From Chrysomallon squamiferum (lineage: Eukaryota; Mollusca; Gastropoda; Neomphalida; Peltospiridae), in NCBI GenBank assembly GCA_012295275.1, contig CM022673.1, positions 7,492,811 to 7,525,310 of the forward strand: a stretch of 32,500 nt of DNA, given 5' to 3'. The position numbers were made by a program, and so were the translations under genes. Under the pieces are notes generated by a model. That model had not been told where the DNA came from and did no database searches. It saw nothing but the letters and a program-made list of their open reading frames with translations. Positions 25,335 through 32,500 of the stretch are shown one piece after another; position 1 is the first letter of the stretch; each line of letters starts with the position of its first letter.

Positions 25335-26556
25335 AATAAAATAAAATGATATATACACTCACATATATATACAAACACAATTTGCCTCATAGTAGACTAC
25401 CAAACAATTATGAAATCCATTTCTTCATATGATTGTATATTAAAAAAAGAAAGAAGAAAATTCATAAGTTTTTTGTTCTGTTTGAGGCATTATTACAGTA
25501 TTGATAGAACATAAATAAAATAATTTTATATTTTTTCTGATTCATTTTGCATAGGATCATACCCAAATAAAAATGTTAAGAATAAAAACATATATTTAAA
25601 AAAAAATTCTCAATAAAAAGTCTCCAAACATCTTCCTCATTTTTTGAATTATTGTTGTTATATTGTGCTCAGAAGACAATTGCTAGAATTTACAAAGATC
25701 AAAAAAATGTTTCACATGATCAGAAATATATGCTGACACCAATTTAATTTTTAATTTTTTTAAATTTGTACATAAGTATTTATTTAAGAAATAAATCCTG
25801 TTAAATAAAGTATCATCAGTAAGAACATTCATCAATAAATTAATTTTTTTTTAAAATCAGTTACATTGAAAACTAATTATATTGATAATTATAGTATTTA
25901 TAGTAATATGACAAATTCTTTCTGGAAACATCCTTTGTAATAATTTGTGTTTTCAATTCAATTATTTATCTTCTTTTTATTGGTAAGCTGTATTGTGTTT
26001 TTGCTTTGATTTGTTTTTTTTTTTTTTTTCTATATCTTTTTGTAAATTGTAATGTTCAAATCAATCCAGACATATTTTATTTAAAAAAAATGAATGGCTG
26101 GTTATCAATAATCAACACATTAAAATTCCAATGATAGGTAATAATTTTTTTGTTCTTGTTGCAATTTTCCAAGTGATGATGATAAAAATAAAAAAATAAA
26201 TAAATAAATAAGTAAATAAATAAATAAAAAAATAAATAAATAAATAAATATTTATAATTTAAACAAAATAAAAGCTACACAATATTAATTTAAGCATTTA
26301 TATTTCCAATAACAACATTTCTTTTAAAAAGTGTTTTTCAAAATAACTGCTTAGTGATACATGTAAGTACAATTTTCTACAACTGTGTCTACTCAAGAAA
26401 ATTATAAGGTCAAACAATTCCCATGCAAAGGCTGAGATCTCCCCAGTGAATGATATGAAAGATCACATGACGACAAGTCAAAATGAAAGGTTACAAAATA
26501 AATGATGAGGAAAGATTTGCACTGTCAGAATTCTCTGCATAACTGTTTTGTTCTGG
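25335..26556. other. AT-rich region including the SAMM50 3' UTR
   Basis: The gene-proximal part (up to 26556, minus strand) should be SAMM50 3' UTR. Minus-strand AATAAA candidates are at 25976-25981 and 25779-25784, with TATAAA at 26297-26302, so the transcript end is uncertain. (TAAA)n lies at about 26189-26252 and T16 near 26014-26029. No other feature is seen. Confidence 0.45.
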
Positions 26557-26602
26557 TCATAAAAAGGAAAGTCCAATACCAAACTGCAAACCTGAATTAA
26601 CT
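26557..26602 (-). CDS. SAMM50: SAMM50 last coding exon: terminal beta strand
   Basis: 46 bases ending in TGA (26559-26557). The acceptor is TTTTTTTCAG after a long T-rich tract. A second AG 12 bases downstream would break the frame relative to the preceding donor. Encodes [14 protein letters not shown], matching human CDGVQFGAGIRFL, the C-terminal beta-signal strand of the barrel. Confidence 0.92.
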
Positions 26603-27214
26603 CTGAAAAAAATAAAAAATAAAGTGTTTGTTTTATTTATTGAAATAAAAGACAGGAAGACCCATACAAAGAAAATGGGATAAACAGACATTACCAAATG
26701 GAAATTTTTCATTAATATTTGATAATGAAAACATTTAGATTCAGAAGAATCAATAGCAAAACAGATAAATATAGAGACAGTTGGAAACAGTAACAGTCAT
26801 AGAGATGAATAAATACCATGAAATATTAAGACAGATAAACAGACACAAAGTGAGAACTGTAGAGAGATAAATAATAACAAACCCATCGCCTCTCTGAGCG
26901 CAGACAGGAATAACGTAGTTGAGTTCCAGGCGAGCAATTCCTCCCATACGAAGAACAATTCCTGCTCCATATGCCCAGCGGAACGTCTCAAACATGTGAC
27001 ACAGATTCTCCCTCAAATCAGCATCTACAAATTTGTTTAACCAACCACATGTAAATACACATACAAAACTATAATCTTAAAAAAAAAAAGCATAAATTTA
27101 TAGCTAAGTAGATAAATACATTTACATCAATTCTTTATATATATATTAAGAGAAAGGGACACTTTACATATATATCTACACACACATTTTATTTACATAT
27201 ATATATATAGATAG

Positions 27215-27252
<38 letters not shown>

Positions 27253-28972
27253 GTACGTTTATACACAGACATAAAATTTCTACCAAAATCCACATACAAG
27301 AATAAATTTATATAAAATACCTTTTTTCACTAATTGTATTTTCTCTCTCATATTGTAATTACATTTCAAAAATGAGTTCTAACAATTAAGAACAGTTAAT
27401 GTGCAGCTATTGATGACATATTCTTAAATGTTTATCAATTTCCCTTTGTGAATTTGTTTTTTACAAAACAATCTAACAAAATATTAAAAAATGAACAGAA
27501 AGACTTACTCAAGTTTAAATTACCCAGGTTTCCAGCATTGGCAAAGAAATGCAATTTGAACAGCTCCCCAAATCCTCCCTTGCCGGGACTGAAGGGTAGG
27601 GGTGTGTAGATGTGAGCTGCAGTCAGCCAGTATGCATCGGCACCAAGAGCATTTCCTGAAGATTACGACAAATAATAGAATTCCATGACTACTGGGGATT
27701 TTTCGGAAAGAACATTAAACATATTCAAATAAAACTGTAGATAAGTACATCCAAACACACTGATACACAAACATAAACACATGGACTCAAATATATATAG
27801 AAACACATTCATAACAATGATGTATATAAACAAGTATATTCATATGTATTAGAAATGAAATCCGCACACACAAACACACACAAAGTTACATACATCCCAC
27901 TATTTACACAATTAATACACGAATATGAGAAATAAGCAACATCTTTCATAAGAAGAACAATTACTACACACAGGAATGTCTCAAACAAAACTTTAATGAG
28001 TAATACCCACACAAATAAATAAATAAACAATATATCATTACCATCACTGTGAGGTCCCACTCCTTTGACATTAAACCCTCTGAGTGTGAGAGGACCTCCA
28101 AGGAAGAACCTGTCATTAACTCTGATGTCCTTCTTTGCGTCCAGAGTCTTCATAATGCCAGCAGCACAGGAAAACTGCAAAACCTGATACACACAAAATT
28201 TATTAATAAAACAGTAATTTATTTTTTTTAAATCAAAATCATTTTGCTGTCAAGAGATCTAATAATTTGAACAGAATTATGAAGATGATAGATTATAATA
28301 GATAATATAAAAGAATAAATGATTAGAGATTCTGTTGTTCAGTGGTTATTATTGTGGTACACTAAAAAGACGGATAAAAATGATAAATGAGAGGATGTCA
28401 GGATGATGATAAAAATGATGATAAAAATATGATAAGATGTTAATGTTAAACATGATAAAGATTTATATTTGAAATATGACACAGTAAATGGATGTTAACA
28501 CAAGATGGTTATAACTTTGTCATATAAATCAGTGCTTATTAAACTGGTAAATAAAAATATGTTGAGGGTGGATGAAACAAGAGGGAGAAAAAGATGAATT
28601 ATAATCAAAGAAAAAAGAATTTTGGTCAAATGTGAATGAAATTAACTACATAAAGACTGAACGATGAACAACAGAGAAATGGTTTAAGAAGCAGTGACAC
28701 AGGTAATGATGTTGAACTTACTGTGTCCCACAAGAGGGACTGGTTTATCTGCAGTTCAAAATCATGCTTCAGAAAGTTGGCAGTTCCACCCAGACCAGCA
28801 TACTCCTGTATAGAACAGAGATGTTTGTGAAATATTGCTACCATTTTCAAAAGCCCACATATTAATAACTATCAATAGTTAAGTATAAATAAATTATTAT
28901 AATAAATAAATAACCTTAAATAAACAATCAAAACAAAAGAAACAATAAAAAAACAGTAATAATAATACAGTA

Positions 28973-29018
<46 letters not shown>

Positions 29019-32000
29019 TAGCCATTAATAAATAATTTTAAAATAACAATACTTTAGAAAGGCAGAAATATAACAACAATAAAATATTATATTATTAGGA
29101 AACCTGAATTGTTTTAATACCTGTTCAAAATGAAGATTGACATGTCTCAAATCATCTAATAGTTTTATTTATTACGAAAATCTAAATATTTGTTACTAAA
29201 TTTTCTGCTGATGTATTAAATATGCTGCACAGTCCTAACAGTGAAGGCTATTTGCTTTTGATAAAATAGATTTTTAAGAATTAAAATTTCACCTGAATAG
29301 CACGAACCAATGATCCTTCTGATGGAAGAATGGAGTCATCTCTGGTGTCTCTAAAATATATGTGCTGAAAGAAGACAACTATCATTATTTTTAGTTATCT
29401 CCAATCTCTTTTCTCTCATATTAGGATGTAAAAACAAATTTTTAAAAATATTTTTATGTTCCATCAACAAATTAATGTTCAAACAATCTATTAGCAACAT
29501 TTGTTGGTTAAATTAAAGAATATGTTCGATTTGGTTCACAGATGTATCTAAGTATGGACATGTAAAGAAATATAATTAAGTATTAACATTAAAAGTAAAT
29601 ATAAAGGTTTAATATCTGGTTTAAAACATCCAGAAAAAAAACACTCTCAACATTACCATAATTATCTTTAGAAATTCTGACACAGAGACTGTCTAAGTTA
29701 CTGTAACATTTGGTTATATAACTTATTCTAATACAAGATTATCTAACCTACTTTATAATAACGCTGTCTAATATACATATGAATAACTTCTTCTAATAAA
29801 AGAAATATAATTATCTAAACAGAAGACTGTCTAACTCTAACTCAGTATTTTCTAACATACTAGGACAACACTGTCTAACTTTTCTAATATGTCCAATTTA
29901 ACTCTAACTCAAGACCATCTAGCTTACTCTAAAACAAGAATTTCTAACTCACTATAATATTAAGACTCTAATATAAGACTATCTAACTTACTCTAACACT
30001 AGACTGTCTAACTTACTCTAACACAAGACTGTCTAACTTACTCTAACACAAGACTGTCTAACTTACTGTAACACAAGACTGTCTAACTTACTGTAACACA
30101 AGACTGTCTAACTTACTCTAACACAAGATTTGATGCTGTGGCCAGACTGTTCTCTCACAGCGAAGGATGTTGTTCTGGAAAGAGCTCGCAAATCTCGCCA
30201 TACTCCTTCCCACTTGAGTGTGTGGTTACCCATCATAGTTGGAAACTAAGTGAGAGAATTGTCATTATTAAGAGTATATTGAACATATATGGAATTATTA
30301 CCTTTTCTAAACAAAAAATAACTCATTCTATATCTAACTGAACTGCTGTGCAGTAAAAATGATTACATTGGTAAATTCAGAATTTTGATCGACTGCAATT
30401 ATTTACTTTCTTGCAATAAGAGTTTGAAATGTAAATTAAATAAAAAAAAACTTTTATGAAGGTGCCAGAACCTCAACAGAGTATGTTTATAAAATGAAAT
30501 TTTAACATGACCGAGGGCATTTGAATAAATTAATATCAACAGCAGAACTTTCATTTTTCTTTTCAAATTTTAAAGTTTGGCAATATCAAATAAAATGGTT
30601 TTCCACAGTAAGACTACTTACAGTGAAATCAGTGTAAATGCCTCTGTCTGTTTCTTTGTAACCGCTCCAGGGGTAGTCTCCATGATACTGATACAGCCCT
30701 GCACTAAATCTGAAACACAATATCAGTAAATGTGAACTGACCTGTTTATTTTTAGGATTTATAAGAAACATGTATTGAAAAATTATAACCATCACACTAA
30801 ATTTGATCCAGTGATTATTTATTTTCATATCACAGTATTTAGAAAAGGTTTTGAAATGTTAGATATTCATATGTCTAAATCTTCATGTTATTATTTTAAG
30901 ATGAAATGAAACAACTGTAGCACAGTATCTTTTCAGAAAAAGCACTCACATAGCACTGTATCTTAAGGATTTGTTATATGTAACTACATCTATGTAATGA
31001 TGTTATAAATGCCATATTACTGTAGAAGACTTACATAACATCAGGGTTTCCACTGATGGGTTTTGTGAAAGACAAGTTGAGTCCCCTGCTTTGTTTTGTT
31101 CCATGGGTGTATTCCGAGTTAACCCTTTCTCCTCTACCCAACAAGTTTGGCAGTTTTAAGCTGAACAGCTAGGAAATGAGAAATGTAAAATTATGTAACT
31201 GCAGATCTCTCTCTTTCTCTCTCACACACACACACACACACACAAATACTTATTTCTGAACAAATACAATCAAATCTTCTACAAATACAACTAACAATGA
31301 ATTACACATGTACAGGTGTATTCACTGTGAATTAGGATTCTACACCAGGTGTATTCACTGTGAATTAGGATTCTCACCAGATTGGCGTGCGTATTTCCAA
31401 TAGATGTGTTTATTCCTCCAGCAACCCGCCTCAGTTCATTCACTTCAAATGTCACCTCGTAGCCATCTTTCCTGGCTCGTGGCCCTGGGGTTCAAAACAT
31501 TGACTAATTACATCAACAGAAATAACATACCTGTGTGTGGTTCTGAATATGTCTGAATATGTATATTTGTATACATGTGTATGTATAAAAAAAATTTTTT
31601 TTTTTAACTCACTAGAATTTCAACATAAATTTTGTACATTTGGATTTATATGGTGTTAATTGTGTAGATACAGATTGAGTTTAAAATGTTCCATTTAATG
31701 TTATTATTATTAGACCATTTTTTAAGCATGCTGTTAGTATCACAAGATTATATCATACCTCTGTATGTGTCTATCACAATGTGGATGTTCTTGAAAAGTC
31801 CAAGCCTCTCAAACTTCACCTTTACTTCATGGCTTTTGATTACCATCTATTTAAAAAATATAATAATAATAATATAAACATTTTGTTTATCAACTAAATA
31901 ATAATGTATTCACTGTATAAATTGAAAAAAAAAATGTTTTATATATTTTTGTTAAACTTAAATTTTTGTTCATGTAACAATAACTTTATTTCAATCATTT

Positions 32001-32220
32001 ATTCTCTCACTGAACAACAGCCAGATGTTAAAAACAAGTTCAAAATAATAACTCTGTAAAGTGTAAATATTTTCTGCTAATTATAAAAATCTGAAGTGTT
32101 TTATTTACAAAGATTTACCTCAGAAAAGTTATTGGCTGCAAGGAGGGTCTGGACTTCGTTGACAATGATGTCATTTTTAGTTCGAGCCACACCATCAACA
32201 ACAATTCTCTGTACTTTAAC
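26557..32220 (-). CDS. SAMM50: SAMM50, mitochondrial sorting and assembly machinery 50 kDa subunit (5'-partial, 12 exons)
   Basis: Twelve exons join without a frame break into 426 residues plus TGA. They align throughout with animal SAMM50: [12 protein letters not shown] and [18 protein letters not shown] (POTRA domain, window residues 1-80), [60 protein letters not shown] (the Omp85 loop-6 RGF motif, 302-305), [38 protein letters not shown], and the last beta strand [11 protein letters not shown]. Known role: the outer-membrane beta barrel of the SAM complex that inserts VDAC, TOM40 and other barrels, and that connects to MICOS. Human SAMM50 is 469 residues, so about 44 N-terminal residues are encoded beyond the right edge. 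The gene converges on the Ig gene. Confidence 0.96.
26883..27024 (-). CDS. SAMM50: SAMM50 exon: [17 protein letters not shown]
   Basis: 142 bases, phase 1-2. Acceptor AATTTGTAG; donor GG-GTTTGT, a weak but valid GT. Encodes [40 protein letters not shown] and CAQRGD, matching human [19 protein letters not shown]. Only this donor restores the frame to the last exon with the human spacing (GD, four residues, then the terminal strand). Confidence 0.92.
27125..27250. repeat. (TA)n and (CA)n microsatellites in a SAMM50 intron
   Basis: TATATA patches at about 27137-27146 and 27198-27209 and (CA)n at about 27220-27248. The rest of the 27025-27508 intron is unremarkable AT-rich sequence. Confidence 0.85.
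27509..27655 (-). CDS. SAMM50: SAMM50 exon: YTPLPF..GGFGELF
   Basis: 147 bases, phase 1-1. Acceptor AATCTTCAG, donor A-GTAAGTCT. Encodes [40 protein letters not shown] and GNLGNLNL, closely matching human AYWAGGLHLYTPLPF and GGFGELFRTHFFLNAGNL. Confidence 0.95.
27656..28041. other. SAMM50 intron, no other feature
   Basis: AT-rich intron with imperfect ACACAA repeats around 27860-27885. Nothing else is supported. Confidence 0.5.
28042..28183 (-). CDS. SAMM50: SAMM50 exon: loop-6 RGF motif
   Basis: 142 bases, phase 0-1. Acceptor GTGTATCAG, donor GTAATGAT. Encodes [14 protein letters not shown], then [16 protein letters not shown] and [12 protein letters not shown] is the conserved Omp85 loop-6 motif that projects into the barrel lumen; here it is preceded by Leu where the human protein has Ile. 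Without the splice the frame continues into intron and stops. Confidence 0.95.
28184..28721. other. SAMM50 intron, no other feature
   Basis: AT-rich intron with imperfect GATGATAAAAATGAT sequence around 28380-28440. No exon or RNA gene is supported. Confidence 0.5.
28722..28805 (-). CDS. SAMM50: SAMM50 exon: FELQINQSL
   Basis: 84 bases, phase 0-0. Acceptor TTCTATACAG, donor GTAAGTTC. Encodes [19 protein letters not shown] and INQSLLWDT, matching human FIKEDFELQLNKQLIFDS. Confidence 0.95.
28980..29016. repeat. (TA)n microsatellite in a SAMM50 intron
   Basis: About 17 TA units following an A run. It lies in the intron between the exons at 28722 and 29293, which otherwise holds unique AT-rich sequence. 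Confidence 0.9.
29293..29364 (-). CDS. SAMM50: SAMM50 exon: DSILPSEG
   Basis: 72 bases, phase 0-0. Acceptor TTCTTTCAG, donor GTGAAAT. Encodes [20 protein letters not shown] and RAIQ, matching human SRNSSILPRRGALLKVNQ. Confidence 0.95.
29365..29679. other. SAMM50 intron remainder, no feature
   Basis: AT-rich unique intron between the decayed end of the 25-bp array and the acceptor at 29365. Nothing further is supported. Confidence 0.5.
29680..30131 (-). repeat. 25-bp tandem array of exon-end plus 5' splice site units
   Basis: About 18 units with a strict 25-base period near the exon. On the minus strand a unit runs TCTTGTGTTAGA, GTAAGTTAGACAG. Intact GTAAGT hexamers begin at 30116, 30091, 30066, 30041, 30016 and 29991 (minus orientation). 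The next units to the left are increasingly diverged, down to about 29680. The exon-proximal unit supplies the real exon end and donor of SAMM50. Confidence 0.9.
30117..30245 (-). CDS. SAMM50: SAMM50 exon: KWEGVWRDL, ending in a repeated splice site
   Basis: 129 bases, phase 0-0. Acceptor CTCACTTAG; donor AGA-GTAAGT at 30116-30111. Encodes [40 protein letters not shown] and CVR. Length and position match human (HSLKSSLS, then HAMV in the next exon). The last 14 or so exon bases and the donor are one unit of the 25-bp array that fills the start of the intron. Confidence 0.93.
30622..30709 (-). CDS. SAMM50: SAMM50 exon: barrel strands (PWS..ETDRG)
   Basis: 88 bases, phase 2-0. Acceptor TGTGTTTCAG, donor GTAAGTAG. 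Encodes [20 protein letters not shown] and DRGIYTDFT, matching human [20 protein letters not shown]. Confidence 0.95.
31035..31168 (-). CDS. SAMM50: SAMM50 exon: barrel strands (LPNLLGR)
   Basis: 134 bases, phase 0-2. Acceptor CATTTCCTAG, donor GTAAGTC. Encodes [35 protein letters not shown] and GNPDV, matching human [15 protein letters not shown] and YGTKETSYGLSFFKP. Confidence 0.95.
31223..31244. repeat. (CA)n microsatellite in a SAMM50 intron
   Basis: CA repeat preceded by a short CT repeat (31206-31222). Confidence 0.9.
31313..31377 (-). repeat. Two-copy tandem duplication at a SAMM50 5' splice site
   Basis: Copies at 31313-31345 (33 bases) and 31346-31377 (32 bases) are nearly identical. 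On the minus strand each copy begins with a GT after CTG: the real donor CTG-GTGAGA and a decoy CTG-GTGTAG 32 bases further on. Using the decoy would shift the frame. Confidence 0.85.
31378..31484 (-). CDS. SAMM50: SAMM50 exon: end of POTRA, first barrel strand
   Basis: 107 bases, phase 1-0. Acceptor GAACCCCAG, donor GTGAGAATC. Encodes [14 protein letters not shown] then [14 protein letters not shown]. The donor region is partly duplicated just downstream (31313-31377). Confidence 0.95.
31759..31846 (-). CDS. SAMM50: SAMM50 exon: POTRA, second part
   Basis: 88 bases, phase 0-1. Acceptor TTAAATAG, donor GTATGATA. Encodes [29 protein letters not shown], matching human RKSHEAREKLLRLGIF and VDVLIDT. 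The Met at its start is internal, not an initiator. Confidence 0.95.
32119..32220 (-). CDS. SAMM50: SAMM50 exon: POTRA, first part
   Basis: 102 bases, phase 0-0. Acceptor TGTTTTGCAG, donor GTAAATC. Encodes [19 protein letters not shown] and the following helix, ending NNFSE. It corresponds to the start of the human POTRA domain (VQHVHFDGLGRTKDDII). Confidence 0.95.
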
Positions 32221-32451
32221 CTGCAAAACAAATCATAAAGTACAGTCTACAATCCTGTTTTTAATTATTTGTTAATTACTAAATAATTTTAATAACTGTT
32301 TTTACAGATGTAGAATTACATGTAAATGTTTTGAAAATAGCCTTTCTAATTTCAATACATTTTATGATAAATAAAAAGTACAGTTATACAAATTGAAATA
32401 AATATCTTTATGGATATTATTTATATACACACACAGGCACGCACACACACA

Positions 32452-32494
<43 letters not shown>

Positions 32495-32500
32495 TCCTGG
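32221..32500. repeat. SAMM50 intron at the window edge with (CA)n
   Basis: AT-rich intron upstream (minus strand) of the first visible SAMM50 exon. (CA)n with GCAC and AGAC interruptions spans about 32428-32492. The preceding N-terminal exon is outside the window. Confidence 0.85.

Noticed and set aside
27809-28192. 127-codon minus-strand single-exon frame
   Set aside because: Its first part is the real SAMM50 exon 28042-28183. The rest is intron read past the donor at 28041.
29680-30131. CRISPR-like direct repeats
   Set aside because: The 25-bp units are contiguous with no spacers and lie in an intron of an animal gene, so it is a minisatellite.

Overview
This is animal nuclear DNA. It is AT-rich, intron-rich and crowded with microsatellites and homopolymer runs: (GA)n, (CT)n, (TATG)n, (GATA)n, (CA)n, (AAT)n and many poly(A)/poly(T) tracts. 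It holds parts of two spliced protein genes. The texture (long repeat-filled introns, tRNA-derived SINE remnants, a metazoan-type SAMM50, an Ig-superfamily membrane protein) suggests an invertebrate, probably a mollusc and perhaps a cephalopod. The taxon is an inference from texture and cannot be proven from this window.

Gene 1 (+ strand, 421-21100) is a five-exon gene for a predicted 305-residue membrane protein: a signal-peptide exon, a 17.7 kb first intron, one V-like Ig domain exon, a second Ig domain exon, a short stalk exon and a hydrophobic C-terminal exon. All four introns are phase 1, so every internal exon can be skipped or included without breaking frame. A TATA-like box and a CpG-rich stretch precede it, and a double AATAAA follows it. 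Reading through the exon 3 donor opens an in-frame alternative end with two tandemly duplicated hydrophobic segments and its own poly(A) signals. Exon 4 sits behind a very long CU-rich tract.

Gene 2 (- strand, 26557-32220, 5' end beyond the right edge) is SAMM50, the mitochondrial outer-membrane Omp85-family beta-barrel assembly protein. Twelve coding exons were placed with canonical GT-AG junctions. They join into 426 residues running from the POTRA domain to the C-terminal beta strand, with only the N-terminal presequence-like exon(s) missing. The intron after the exon at 30117-30245 begins with a 25-bp tandem array that repeats the exon end and its 5' splice site, with near-perfect copies next to the exon and decayed copies further away. 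This is the most unusual structure in the window.

The two genes are convergent. Between them (about 21.6-26.5 kb) lie a decayed tandem repeat of about 50-60 bp, a coding-like island with interrupted frames, and a short fragment that reads as half of an Ig domain. Intron 1 of gene 1 is mostly simple repeats with a few less AT-rich, CpG-containing islands. These may be regulatory DNA or remnants of exons or transposons: 3.5 kb, 4.9-5.3 kb, 7.2 kb, 9.6-9.9 kb, 13.2-13.5 kb and 14.3-14.7 kb.
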